From Yoonia litorea (lineage in GTDB: Bacteria; Pseudomonadota; Alphaproteobacteria; Rhodobacterales; Rhodobacteraceae): a stretch of DNA of 64,000 nucleotides. The notes below the pieces were generated by a model that was not told the DNA's origin, searched no databases, and saw only the letters and a list, made by a program, of their open reading frames with translations. This document shows positions 30,622 to 39,214 of this stretch, piece after piece (the stretch's first letter is position 1; each line of letters opens with the position of its first letter). Made by a program: the position numbers and the translations under genes. The stretch covers positions 1,612,001 through 1,676,000 of the forward strand of contig NZ_FOZM01000001.1 of the NCBI RefSeq assembly GCF_900114675.1, given 5' to 3'.

Positions 30622-31116
30622 TCACGTACCTAGCAAACTCAGCGGATCGAAATCATCGGGCTGTTCGGCCAACCAGTCAGCCATCGACTGACCAACGGTT
30701 TCCTCATATGTCTCTGCTTTCCAGATTTCGAAGTGGTCACCGACGCCACTGAAGTAGAGCTCTCCATCAGTCAGGCCCAGCTTCTGGCGCTGACGGATCG
30801 GCATTACTGTGCGGCCGTCTTTGTCGACTTCGAGTCTGATGGATTGACCAAGGATCAAACGTGACAGGCGCATCTTGCCAGGATCACCTTTCGGCATCGC
30901 ATTGATCTGGTCGGCAATCTCGGCAAACCCGTCCATCGTATAGACGTGCAACGTTTCTTTCAGGTGATCGCCGTAAAGCAAATAAAGTCTGGGGTTCAGG
31001 CCTTGCGTCCACTCGGGATCGCCAGCTTCGAGAACACGACGAAAATCAGCAGGGATCGACATGCGCCCCTTGCTGTCCACCTTTTGGGTGTGTTCGCCTG
31101 TAAAACTCAGAACCAC
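30622..31116 (-). CDS. mraZ: Transcriptional regulator MraZ
   Basis: 164 residues from the GTG at 31116. The frame is open 24 codons further upstream, but homologues start just before a segment equivalent to [23 protein letters not shown] (shown as [16 protein letters not shown]), and a GAGGGA ribosome site stands just before this GTG. Two AbrB-like SpoVT repeats are present, the second near [15 protein letters not shown]. MraZ is a DNA-binding repressor of the dcw operon in other bacteria and is its first gene here. Confidence 0.93.
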   Translation of the reverse strand: MVLSFTGEHTQKVDSKGRMSIPADFRRVLEAGDPEWTQGLNPRLYLLYGDHLKETLHVYTMDGFAEIADQINAMPKGDPGKMRLSRLILGQSIRLEVDKDGRTVMPIRQRQKLGLTDGELYFSGVGDHFEIWKAETYEETVGQSMADWLAEQPDDFDPLSLLGT

Positions 31117-31154
31117 TGTCCCTCGGCCCTTGCCCCCTGAATTCCTCTGGATGT

Positions 31155-31196
31155 GAAAACGGCGGATTGCGCTGCTGCCACTGCACAATCCGCCGC
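31155..31196 (-). promoter_or_regulatory. Terminator-like hairpin in the mraZ leader
   Basis: Perfect 10-bp inverted repeat cggcggattg / caatccgccg (31160-31169 and 31186-31195), loop 16 bases. Read on the - strand it is followed by TTTTC. It lies about 45 bases before the mraZ start, so it is in the 5' leader of the dcw operon if transcription starts further upstream. It could attenuate the operon, or end an unseen upstream - strand transcript. Confidence 0.55.
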
Positions 31197-31692
31197 CTTC
31201 GTCCCTTTGCGGGAAGTCCGACTGCGCGTGCCACCTGGGGGGATGTCTGCTCGCTCACGCGCCGGATCTGTTGGGTAATGGCGAAGCCTGTATGAAACCT
31301 GCAACTTTCGCCGGTTGGGGTTCTTATTTTGCCCCTTTGGAAATCAAATTCGTCATTACCGTGACACTGTTGTGCCAGCAGTTTCCTCACCGATCAACAC
31401 TTTTTTGGGAATTCATGGAACTTACTGGAAATGACTGGAGTGCCAGCACTAAGGTTGCGATCAACCACAACAAATTCATGCGCAATATAGAGTGTTACGC
31501 TACCAAAAATCATCAATATATGGGAAATTCTAAGCGTTCCACCGCGTCCCAGCGCAACCCTGACACCAAAGAAAAAATTTGATCTCGTGGAGACAAATCT
31601 CACAAATCAAACGTGAATATACCATGTGGGACAGGAAATCGTCTCGCCATGCTCCGTCGATTCCAGACTTTCCCGAAACGAGTCGCGATGTG
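31197..31692. promoter_or_regulatory. Region upstream of the dcw cluster
   Basis: About 500 bases with no supported gene. The frames that span it (for example + 31271-31582) have no ribosome site and no recognisable domain. The left part must contain the dcw promoter on the - strand; the part near 31450-31620 is AT-rich. I could not fix a promoter by eye nor find a convincing MraZ box array. Confidence 0.4.
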
Positions 31693-32178
31693 TCAGATCA
31701 GTGACTTGTGCATGATGTGCGCAGCCACATAGCCGAGCGACGGATGATCAAAAGCCTCAGGGATCGTGCCGATGATCTGGAATCCGAGCCGGGTCCACAG
31801 TCGGATTGCACCCTCGTTACTTTCGAGCACAAAATTGAATTGCATCGCGCGATATCCGATTTCTCGTGCGATCTCCTGACTATGTTCGCACATCGCGCGG
31901 GCAACGCCCTGCCCGCGCGCCGAAGGATCAACGATGTAACCGCAGTTACAGACATGCGCCCCGCCGCCCGACTGGTTTGGGCAAAGATAATACGTTCCAA
32001 GGACACGCTCTTGGTGCTCTGCCACGAAAGTGGCGTCTGGCCGATCAACCCAATAAGCGAGCGCGTCCTGCCTACTGATCGCCGGATCCACGGCATATGT
32101 ATCGCCGCGTCGGAACACATCACGCAACAACGGCCAAATAACGTCAGAATCATACGCCCCGGCCGGTCGGATCAGCAT
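31693..32178 (-). CDS. GNAT family N-acetyltransferase
   Basis: 161 residues with the GNAT fold: N-terminal [10 protein letters not shown], the acetyl-CoA binding loop VDPSARGQGVARAMCEHSQE (core ARGQGVARAM) and the C-terminal NEGAIRLWTRLGFQIIGTIPEAF. Related to the YjaB/phosphinothricin-type acyltransferases; substrate not predictable. It shares one base with the stop of the Mrp gene upstream, so both are probably co-transcribed. Confidence 0.85.
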   Translation of the reverse strand: MLIRPAGAYDSDVIWPLLRDVFRRGDTYAVDPAISRQDALAYWVDRPDATFVAEHQERVLGTYYLCPNQSGGGAHVCNCGYIVDPSARGQGVARAMCEHSQEIAREIGYRAMQFNFVLESNEGAIRLWTRLGFQIIGTIPEAFDHPSLGYVAAHIMHKSLI

Positions 32179-33251
32179 TACGCCATGCCGCCATCAATCA
32201 GACGCTGCGCAAGCTGTCCATATGCTCGCGCCATTGGCCCGTCACCAGCCGCAATCGGTGTGCCCGCATCGCCCGCAAGCCGAGTTTCCAGGTCAATCGG
32301 CAGCGCACCGAGCAGTGGAACACCCAGCCTCTCAGCCTCGGTTGCGACGCCACCATGGCCGAAAATATGATGTTCACTGCCACAAGTCGGACATTGAAAG
32401 CTCGACATATTTTCGATCATGCCAAGGATTGGCGTGCGGACAGAGTTGAACATGTCAATCGCCTTACGCGCATCAAGAAGCGCCACATCCTGCGGTGTGC
32501 TGACAACGATTGCACCTGTGACCTCCGCTTTCTGGCACAAGGTCAACTGCACATCACCGGTACCAGGCGGCAGATCAACGATAAGCACATCCAGCTTGCC
32601 CCATTGGACCTGCCCCAGCATCTGTTGCAGCGCCCCCATCAGCATCGGGCCGCGCCAGACGACCGCTTTGCCTTCTTCCATCATCAGCCCGAGCGACATC
32701 ATCGTGACGCCATGCGCATGAAGCGGGATAATCGTCTTGCCGTCGGGGGAGCCGGGACGCTTGTTCACCCCCATCATGCGTGGCTGTGAAGGTCCGTAGA
32801 TATCAGCGTCAAGCAATCCCACCTTGCGCCCTGCCTTCGCCAAAGCTACGGCCAGGTTCGAGGATACTGTGGATTTACCAACACCCCCCTTGCCGGACCC
32901 GATTGCCAGTATCCGATCCACACCGGACACTTTTGCAGGGCCGGATTGTGGTGTCGGGTGGCGACCAACCTTGAGCGCTGGCGGATCTTTCGGTTTCGCT
33001 GGCGCACCGTGGGCCGTAAGCACCACAGAAGCTGTTTCCACCCCTGGCAGGCGGCGCACGATATCTTCAGCCGCGCGGCGGACAGCATCCATCCGCGACG
33101 CTGCTTCCGGGGTTTCCGCTTCGATCACGAATCTGATCGCGCCGTTTTCTACGGAAAGCGCACGGATCATGTCTTTCGATACGAGATTCTCCCCGCCAGG
33201 GAGTGTCAATCGGGAGAGTGCGGCAAGCACATCGTCGCGTGTGGCTGTCAT
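32178..33251 (-). CDS. Mrp/ApbC family iron-sulfur cluster carrier ATPase
   Basis: 357 residues. An N-terminal MIP18/DUF59 domain (1-85) precedes a P-loop NTPase with the deviant Walker [10 protein letters not shown] and a CPTC motif (CxxC) that holds the bridging 4Fe-4S cluster. These proteins deliver Fe-S clusters to apoproteins in the cytoplasm. The gene is directly upstream of a GNAT gene. The cuckoo-type RNA array starts 235 bases away on the opposite strand. Confidence 0.92.
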   Translation of the reverse strand: MTATRDDVLAALSRLTLPGGENLVSKDMIRALSVENGAIRFVIEAETPEAASRMDAVRRAAEDIVRRLPGVETASVVLTAHGAPAKPKDPPALKVGRHPTPQSGPAKVSGVDRILAIGSGKGGVGKSTVSSNLAVALAKAGRKVGLLDADIYGPSQPRMMGVNKRPGSPDGKTIIPLHAHGVTMMSLGLMMEEGKAVVWRGPMLMGALQQMLGQVQWGKLDVLIVDLPPGTGDVQLTLCQKAEVTGAIVVSTPQDVALLDARKAIDMFNSVRTPILGMIENMSSFQCPTCGSEHHIFGHGGVATEAERLGVPLLGALPIDLETRLAGDAGTPIAAGDGPMARAYGQLAQRLIDGGMA

Positions 33252-33404
33252 TCGGCGCCCCTTGGGTCAACTGTTTTATCGGGTTCATGCCACATCTGGC
33301 ATGATGATCCACCGACGCAAGTGCCTAGCGTGCAACTTGCGTAAAAAACAAGCAAACACATGACACTAGGTCAACGCCTCTTATGCATTTGCTGCATAGC
33401 AGCA

Positions 33405-33455
33405 TTGACAAACGCGTTATTGTGCAAGTGCAGCATTATCCTACATAACTGTCAC
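33405..33455 (+). promoter_or_regulatory. Tentative promoter of the CCTCCTCCC small-RNA array
   Basis: Two partial promoter matches precede the first hairpin: a TTGACA at 33405-33410 without a well-spaced -10, and TTGTGC (33420-33425) with CTACAT (33441-33446) at 15 bases. Rhodobacter arrays of this type are driven by RpoHI/RpoHII heat-shock/oxidative-stress sigma factors, whose -10 resembles CTATAT. The assignment is inference. Confidence 0.3.
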
Positions 33456-33486
33456 AAGAGCGGAAAACACCGCACCTACCAATTCG

Positions 33487-33788
33487 AGACTGCCACCTCC
33501 TCCCCCTGAGGCAGTCTTGAGAATGAACCTACGGCTCTCCTCCTCCCTGACGCCGTGGGTCAGTTCAAAACGGTGGCGACACTCACCTCCTCCCAGAGTG
33601 TCGCCACCGACATGGAATTCGGGACCGCCTCCCTCCTCCCTGGCGCGTTTCGAGAAGACCGCAAGGTTATCGCACCTCCTCCCGCGATGCTTTGTGAAGA
33701 AGTGTGCTACTGCCTCCTCCCTTAAGGTGGCGCGCTTATAAATAAGAAACGGTCATGCCCACCTCCTCCCGGGCATGGCCGTTTTTTT
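33487..33788 (+). ncRNA. Array of seven CCTCCTCCC-loop hairpins (cuckoo/CcsR-type sRNAs)
   Basis: Seven successive hairpins each display CCTCCTCCC in the loop: motif positions 33496, 33539, 33586, 33632, 33675, 33713 and 33762 (each nine bases). Stems: agactgcc (8 bp), acggc (5 bp), cggtggcgacactc (perfect 14 bp), cgcc (4 bp), atcgc (5 bp), agtgtgctac (10 bp with three G-U) and acggtcatgccc (12 bp with one G-U). The last is followed by seven Ts. The stems differ entirely while the loops are identical, so the loops are under selection. The loop is complementary to Shine-Dalgarno sequences and mimics the 16S rRNA anti-SD. This matches CcsR RNAs of Rhodobacter, processed from one precursor and linked to stress and C1/oxidative metabolism. 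The DUF1127 gene (ccaF1) that precedes CcsR in Rhodobacter sphaeroides is absent here. Confidence 0.88.
33749..33788 (+). terminator. Terminator of the small-RNA array
   Basis: Stem acggtcatgccc / gggcatggccgt (33749-33760 and 33771-33782) with a 10-base loop carrying CCTCCTCCC, followed by a T-run 33782-33788. The T-run overlaps the stop codon of the convergent Lrp gene, so the same element punctuates both transcripts. Confidence 0.85.
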
Positions 33789-34239
33789 ATGCGCGGGTAT
33801 CCTTAGGGCTTCCCATCACCATATAGCTTGTGATCGATCGCACATGCGGCACGGTGCCGAGTGTGTCGGTATGAAAGGCCTTGTAGGCTGGCAGATCGGC
33901 GACTTCGACGCGCAGCATATATTCAAATGCACCAGCGACATTGTGGCATTCCGTGACTTCTGCCGCACGTTGCATTGCTTGCTCAAAGCCCGATTGAGCT
34001 GCTTTCGTATGCTCAGACAGCCCGACCGCGACATAGACAACATAGGACCGACCAGTGCGCACAGGATCCAGCTTTGCGCGATAGCCCCTGATCGTGCCGT
34101 TCCGCTCTAGTTCCTGAACGCGGCGCAGACAGGCGGACGGCGACAGGCCGACAGCTTCGGCCAATTGCAGGTTGGTCATCCGCCCATCGCGTTGCAATTC
34201 ACGCAATATTTTTTCGTTTATTTGATCAATACCAGCCAT
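33787..34239 (-). CDS. Lrp/AsnC family transcriptional regulator
   Basis: 150 residues from the ATG at 34239. An N-terminal winged HTH (DQINEKILRELQRDGRMTN, LSPSACLRRVQELE) is followed by the RAM/ligand-binding domain with GAFEYMLRVEV. These regulators sense amino acids. An upstream in-frame Met (34290) would add 17 residues that fall on the operator palindrome, so the later start is preferred. The gene is divergent from a LysE-type exporter, its likely target. Confidence 0.88.
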   Translation of the reverse strand: MAGIDQINEKILRELQRDGRMTNLQLAEAVGLSPSACLRRVQELERNGTIRGYRAKLDPVRTGRSYVVYVAVGLSEHTKAAQSGFEQAMQRAAEVTECHNVAGAFEYMLRVEVADLPAYKAFHTDTLGTVPHVRSITSYMVMGSPKDTRA

Positions 34240-34311
34240 TAATTGATCAATTACACCAAAATGGCACAACTTGGCAATTTCATTGCGCAATATGCCAATT
34301 AATGTTGCGCC
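34221..34311. promoter_or_regulatory. Operator region between lrp-like gene and LysE-type gene
   Basis: A perfect 14-base palindrome TAATTGATCAATTA (34240-34253) abuts the regulator's start codon, and a second partial copy (tttgatcaat, 34221-34230) lies just inside the gene. Repeated GCGCAATATGCC/gcaatttcattgcgc-type elements lie at 34270-34305. The palindrome placement fits autoregulation plus control of the exporter gene by the Lrp protein, which is inference. Confidence 0.55.
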
Positions 34312-34911
34312 ATGACATATGAAATTCTCATTGCCTTAATTGGCTTCGCGTTCGCCAGTTCGGTCACACCGGGCCCCAACAACCTGATGCTGATGGCATC
34401 GGGCGCCAATTATGGTTTGCGCCGGACCGTGCCGCATATGCTGGGTATCTCAATAGGCCATGCCTTTATGGTGGCAATGGTGGGCATCGTGCTCTTGCAA
34501 GTTTTCGAGGCTTATCCGGTGTTGAACACCCTGCTCAAAATCCTCAGCGCGGCCTATATGTTGTGGCTTGCGTGGAAAATCGCCAACGCTGTGCCACCGG
34601 AGGCAAAAGAGGTGACGGGGAAGCCATTCACATTTCTGCAGGCCGCTGCCTTCCAGTGGGTCAACCCAAAGGCCTGGTTCATGGCGATTACGGCAATCAG
34701 CGCTTATGCACCACAAGACAGGGGCATCGTCATCGGATCATTGATGGTCGCGGTGATCTTTGCAGCCGTCAACTTGCCGTCCGTTACTGTCTGGGCCTGG
34801 ATGGGGGTGCAAGTACGGCGCTGGCTTGGCACAGCACAGAGGCTGCGCGTGTTCAACGTCTCCATGGCCGTGTTGCTGGTCGTTTCGCTTTATCCGATGT
34901 TGATCAGTTAG
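34312..34911 (+). CDS. LysE family amino-acid exporter
   Basis: 199 residues with five to six membrane segments. The N-terminal motif SVTPGPNNLMLMASGANYG is typical of LysE/RhtB exporters, and NPKAWFMAITAISAYA is the conserved mid-protein block. It should export an amino acid or a related compound across the inner membrane. Divergent from an Lrp-type regulator, the usual arrangement for amino-acid exporters. Confidence 0.92.
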   Translation: MTYEILIALIGFAFASSVTPGPNNLMLMASGANYGLRRTVPHMLGISIGHAFMVAMVGIVLLQVFEAYPVLNTLLKILSAAYMLWLAWKIANAVPPEAKEVTGKPFTFLQAAAFQWVNPKAWFMAITAISAYAPQDRGIVIGSLMVAVIFAAVNLPSVTVWAWMGVQVRRWLGTAQRLRVFNVSMAVLLVVSLYPMLIS

Positions 34912-34950
34912 GTCCTTGCTCCATCAACCAATCCCGCACAGATTAGCTGC

Positions 34951-35544
34951 ATGAAAACGCCATTTGAAAAGATGATCGCGGGTGAGCTTTACAACGGAGC
35001 TGATCCAACGCTTCTGGAGATGCAGGCGAAAGCACAGGCACGTCTGGACGCCCTGAACGCGGTTTCACCTGATGATAGGCCCGCGCAACTCGCAGCGATG
35101 CGAGCACTTTTCGGGACTGTGGATGGACCGTGCATCATCAAGCCGCCATTCACTGTTGAGTTCGGTTGCAACATTCATTTGGGGGCATGGGTCTTTGTCA
35201 ACAACGGCGCAACCTTCTTGGACAGCGCCCCGATTACAATCGGAGAACGCGCCGCAATCGGGCCAAACGTCCAGCTTGTTACGGCAACCCATCCCGTCCG
35301 GCCCGCAGATCGTTTCACCGACACTAATCCTGAGGGGATGCCTCCTTTCATCGTGCACAATATCGCCAAGCCAATCACGATTGGCGCATATGCTTGGATT
35401 GGTGCAGGGGCGATCATCATGCCCGGCGTGACGATTGGCGCGGGGGCTGTCGTTGGCGCCGGGTCGGTCGTGACCAGAGATGTGCCAGACCGCATGATCG
35501 CTGCAGGCAATCCGGCAAAGATCATCCGTTCTGTGGACGACTAG
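34951..35544 (+). CDS. Sugar O-acetyltransferase (maltose/galactoside acetyltransferase type)
   Basis: 197 residues. The N-terminal Maa/NodL block MKTPFEKMIAGELYNGADPTL (core KMIAGELYNGADP) precedes left-handed beta-helix hexapeptide repeats (VFVNNGATFLDSAPITIGERAAIGPN, IGAGAIIMPGVTIGAGAVVGAGS in part). The active-site histidine should be in TATHPV. It transfers acetyl from acetyl-CoA to a sugar. It converges with the helicase gene, with three bases between the stops. Confidence 0.9.
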   Translation: MKTPFEKMIAGELYNGADPTLLEMQAKAQARLDALNAVSPDDRPAQLAAMRALFGTVDGPCIIKPPFTVEFGCNIHLGAWVFVNNGATFLDSAPITIGERAAIGPNVQLVTATHPVRPADRFTDTNPEGMPPFIVHNIAKPITIGAYAWIGAGAIIMPGVTIGAGAVVGAGSVVTRDVPDRMIAAGNPAKIIRSVDD

Positions 35545-35547
35545 CGG

Positions 35548-37941
35548 CTAGAACGGCACATCATCCGCCTGATCGGCACTGACGACAAATTTGGCGACAA
35601 CATGCTTGGCACCCGCCTTGTCAAATTCGATGACCAGCTTGTCACCTTCGATCCCCATGATCTCGCCATAGCCGAATTTCCGATGGAACACGCGCTCCCC
35701 TTCGGTAAAGGCGCTGGTGGCATCCAGATCAATCGTCATGTTCCGCGCCTCTGACGGGGCGGTCATGCCGCGCTGTTGGCTGCGGGATTGCAGGCGCTTC
35801 CAGCCAGGCGAGTTGTAGACATCGGCGCGGCTGGCCTCTTCATGCAGGGTCGATCGCGCCATCCCCTGCATCATGGGAGAGGCGCTCGCCGACATGCCTG
35901 CTGCACCATATCCCCCCCCGTAAAGACCGGGCGGCGTCAGCACCTCCACATGATCCTCTGGCAGTTCGTCGATAAAGCGCGACGGCATCTGGCTTTGCCA
36001 CTGACCATAGACACGGCGGTTGGCGGCAAAAGAAATCGTGCACACCTCTTCGGCCCGCGTGATACCGACGTAGGCGAGCCTGCGTTCCTCTTCGAGGCCC
36101 TTGAGCCCGCTTTCATCCATCGACCGTTGCGAGGGGAACAAGCCGTCCTCCCATCCCGGCAGGAATACGGCGGGAAACTCCAGACCCTTGGCGGCGTGCA
36201 GCGTCATGATACTGACCTTCTCGCCGCCATCGTCTGTCTCATTGTCCATGATCAGACTGACGTGTTCGAGGAACCCCTGCAGGTTCTCGAAATTCTCCAG
36301 CGCCTTGACCAGTTCCTTCAGGTTCTCCAGCCGCCCCGGCGCCTCAGGCGTTTTGTCGTTCTGCCAGAAGGTCGTGTAGCCGCTCTCATCAAGGATCATC
36401 TCGGCGAGTTCGACATGGGTGTCGGCCTCATCGCGGACCTGCGCGTTCCAACGGTCGATCGAGGCAACCAGAACGCCCAGTTCCATCAAACCCTTGCCAC
36501 CAAGCAGCTTGCCCTGCACAACCAACCGCGCACCTTCAACCAATGACACGCCGTTGCTGCGGGCCGTGCGCTGAATCGTTTGCACTGCCTTGTCACCCAG
36601 CCCACGCTTGGGGGTATTCACGATCCGCTCGAATGCCAGATCATCCTCTGGCGAGACCGCGAGGCGGAAGTAGGCCATCGCGTCCCTGATCTCCATGCGT
36701 TCGTAAAAGCGAGGGCCGCCGATGACACGGTAAGGCAGGCCGATGGTCAGAAAACGGTCCTCAAAGGCGCGCATCTGGTGAGATGCGCGGACAAGGATCG
36801 CCATATCATCAAGGCCGATGGGCGCCATGCCACGGGTGCCGCGCTGCGCCGCTTCGATCTCTTCCCCGATCCAGCGGGCCTCTTCCTCGCCATCCCAATG
36901 GCCGATCAGGCGAACCTTCTCGCCATCCTCGCCGGAGGTGAAGAGCGTCTTGCCCAGCCGCCCCTTATTGGCGGAAATCACACCGGACGCAGCGGCAAGG
37001 ATATGGCCCGTCGAGCGGTAGTTCTCCTCCAGCCGCACCACATGCGCGCCCGGAAAATCTTTTTCAAAGCGCAGGATGTTTCCCACCTCTGCCCCGCGCC
37101 AGCCATAGATCGACTGGTCATCATCGCCCACACAACAGATGTTCTTGTGCGACTGGGCGAGCAGGCGCAGCCACATATACTGGGCGACATTGGTGTCCTG
37201 ATACTCGTCCACCAGAATGTAGCGGAACCAGCGCTGGTATTGCTCTAGCACATCCGGATGCTTCTGAAAGATCGTGACCATATGGAGCAGGATGTCGCCG
37301 AAATCCACTGCATTGAGGTCCAGCAGGCGACGCTGGTAGGCGGCATAAAGATCGATACCCTTGTGATCGAACGCGCTGCTTTCCGCGACAGGCACCTTCT
37401 CTGGCGTCCAAGCCTTGTTCTTCCAACCGTCGATAATGCCTGAGAGCATCCGCGCGGGCCAGCGTTTGTGGTCGATGCCCGCCGCCTCGATCAATTGCTT
37501 CATCAGGCGGATCTGGTCGTCGGTATCCAGAATGGTGAAATTCGATTTGAGACCAACCAGTTCAGCATGACGACGCAACTGCTTGACACAGACAGCATGA
37601 AAGGTACCCAGCCAAGGCATCCCCTCAACAGCCTCACCCAACATGCCCCCGATACGCGATTTCATCTCGCGCGCGGCTTTGTTGGTAAATGTCACGGCCA
37701 AAATCTCATGCGGGCGCGCGGTGCCCGTGATCAGAAGATGCGCAATCCGTGTGGTCAAAGCTTTGGTTTTGCCGGTCCCCGCGCCCGCCAGCATCAGAAC
37801 GGGACCCTGCAAGGTCTCCACCGCCTCGCGCTGCGCGGGGTTCAGACCATCAAGATAGGGCGCCGCCGGCCGCCCCATCGCCCGCTGGCTCAGCGGCACC
37901 GCCGCCGCCTCAAACGCATCATCTTCGGAAAAACTGCTCAT
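35548..37941 (-). CDS. UvrD/PcrA-type ATP-dependent DNA helicase
   Basis: 797 residues from the ATG at 37941 (a 47-codon upstream extension lacks homology). Superfamily 1A motifs are in order: LNPAQREAV (Q), GAGTGKT (I), VDEYQDTN (II), GDDDQSIYGWRG (III), LEENYRST (IV), STMTLHAAKGLEF-like IMTLHAAKGLEFPAVF (V) and EERRLAYVGITRA (VI). The C-terminus VFHRKFGYGEIMGIEGDKL is a Tudor-like domain that binds RNA polymerase in PcrA. It acts in repair and transcription-coupled processes. Confidence 0.95.
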   Translation of the reverse strand: MSSFSEDDAFEAAAVPLSQRAMGRPAAPYLDGLNPAQREAVETLQGPVLMLAGAGTGKTKALTTRIAHLLITGTARPHEILAVTFTNKAAREMKSRIGGMLGEAVEGMPWLGTFHAVCVKQLRRHAELVGLKSNFTILDTDDQIRLMKQLIEAAGIDHKRWPARMLSGIIDGWKNKAWTPEKVPVAESSAFDHKGIDLYAAYQRRLLDLNAVDFGDILLHMVTIFQKHPDVLEQYQRWFRYILVDEYQDTNVAQYMWLRLLAQSHKNICCVGDDDQSIYGWRGAEVGNILRFEKDFPGAHVVRLEENYRSTGHILAAASGVISANKGRLGKTLFTSGEDGEKVRLIGHWDGEEEARWIGEEIEAAQRGTRGMAPIGLDDMAILVRASHQMRAFEDRFLTIGLPYRVIGGPRFYERMEIRDAMAYFRLAVSPEDDLAFERIVNTPKRGLGDKAVQTIQRTARSNGVSLVEGARLVVQGKLLGGKGLMELGVLVASIDRWNAQVRDEADTHVELAEMILDESGYTTFWQNDKTPEAPGRLENLKELVKALENFENLQGFLEHVSLIMDNETDDGGEKVSIMTLHAAKGLEFPAVFLPGWEDGLFPSQRSMDESGLKGLEEERRLAYVGITRAEEVCTISFAANRRVYGQWQSQMPSRFIDELPEDHVEVLTPPGLYGGGYGAAGMSASASPMMQGMARSTLHEEASRADVYNSPGWKRLQSRSQQRGMTAPSEARNMTIDLDATSAFTEGERVFHRKFGYGEIMGIEGDKLVIEFDKAGAKHVVAKFVVSADQADDVPF

Positions 37942-38080
37942 TTCTTTCACATAGCCCCATTCGCCACATGTGAAAAGGCTTGTTCTCTTTCCGTTCCAGC
38001 CATTATTGGCCCACAAATATCCCCGCCGGAGGCCTTCCGGACGTTGCAAACCGCGCGGATTTCGCCATAGCTTTCCGCCC

Positions 38081-39214
38081 ATGACACTGCATGCCCGCTA
38101 CCCCGCCATCTCCGATCTCAAAGCGCGCGCACGCCGCCGGATCCCGCATTTCGTCTGGGAATACCTCGACAGCGCCACTGGGGTTGAGGCCACCCAGCGC
38201 CGCAACCGGACCGAGCTGGACAAGGTGCTGCTGAACCCCTCGATCCTGCATGGCGAGTTCGACCCCGATCTGTCAACCACACTGCTGGGGCACAAACACC
38301 CCCTGCCCGTCGGCATCGCCCCTGTCGGCATGTCCGGCCTGATCTGGCCGGGGGCCGAGCAGATGCTGGCGCGCACCGCCGCGAAGGAAGGTATCCCCTA
38401 CACTCTCTCGACGGTCGCCGCGCAATTGCCGGAAGATGTCGGCCCGCATGCCGGTGACCACGCGTGGTTCCAGCTTTATCCACCGCGCGACCCCGCGATC
38501 CGTGACGACATTCTGACACGGGCCAAAGACTCCGGCTTTACGACCATTGTGCTCACCGTCGACGTTCCTGTCGCCTCGCGTCGCGAGCGGCAGACCCGTG
38601 GCGGGCTGACCCAACCGCCCCGCCTGACGCCGCGTCTGGCAGTGCAGGCGGCCCAGTGCCCCGCATGGCTCATGGGCATCCGCAAGACGGGCATGCCGCG
38701 CCTGCGCCTGATGGAAAGCTATTCTGAGGTGAAAACCACCCTGCCCTCGAACCAGCATGTGGGCTACCTTCTGCGGACGTCACCCGACTGGGATTATTTC
38801 AAATCTCTGCGCGATGTCTGGGACGGGCCCTTGATCGTCAAGGGCGTCAGCAACGCGAAAGATGCGACACGCCTGCAGACCGAAGGGGCTGATGCCATCT
38901 GGGTCAGCAACCACGCCGGCCGTCAGTTCGACGGTGGTCCCGCCAGCATTGAGGTACTGCCACAAGTGCGTGCAGCCACTTCGCTGCCTGTCATCTTCGA
39001 CAGCGGGATCGAGGGCGGTCTGGATGTGTTGCGCGCGATCGCCCTTGGTGCCGACTTCGTCATGCTCGGCCGCGCCTTCCACTATGGGCTAGCTGCCTTG
39101 GGCGAGGAAGGCGCGGCACATGTCCTTGATATCCTGCGGCAGGACATGTTCAGCAACATGGGACAGATCGGCGCCAGAAAACTCTCCGACCTGCCCGGCT
39201 GCCTGCGGCACTAG
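38081..39214 (+). CDS. lldD: FMN-dependent alpha-hydroxy acid dehydrogenase (L-lactate dehydrogenase type)
   Basis: 377 residues from ATG 38081; the frame is open upstream but the first 37 codons are dissimilar to the family. The N-terminus SDLKARARRRIPHFVWEYLDSATG is characteristic; the active-site HAGRQFDGGPASIEVLP and the FMN-phosphate loops DSGIEGGLDVLRA and GRAFHYG are present. It oxidises L-lactate or a similar 2-hydroxy acid to the keto acid at the membrane. The exact substrate is not certain. Confidence 0.88.
   Translation: MTLHARYPAISDLKARARRRIPHFVWEYLDSATGVEATQRRNRTELDKVLLNPSILHGEFDPDLSTTLLGHKHPLPVGIAPVGMSGLIWPGAEQMLARTAAKEGIPYTLSTVAAQLPEDVGPHAGDHAWFQLYPPRDPAIRDDILTRAKDSGFTTIVLTVDVPVASRRERQTRGGLTQPPRLTPRLAVQAAQCPAWLMGIRKTGMPRLRLMESYSEVKTTLPSNQHVGYLLRTSPDWDYFKSLRDVWDGPLIVKGVSNAKDATRLQTEGADAIWVSNHAGRQFDGGPASIEVLPQVRAATSLPVIFDSGIEGGLDVLRAIALGADFVMLGRAFHYGLAALGEEGAAHVLDILRQDMFSNMGQIGARKLSDLPGCLRH

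Noticed and set aside
31271..31582. 103-codon + strand frame upstream of mraZ
   Set aside because: No ribosome site, no domain, and it lies in what should be the dcw promoter region.
33487..33788. Regular short repeats that might suggest a CRISPR array
   Set aside because: The repeated unit is nine bases in hairpin loops with no constant 20-40 base repeat or uniform spacers and no cas genes nearby.
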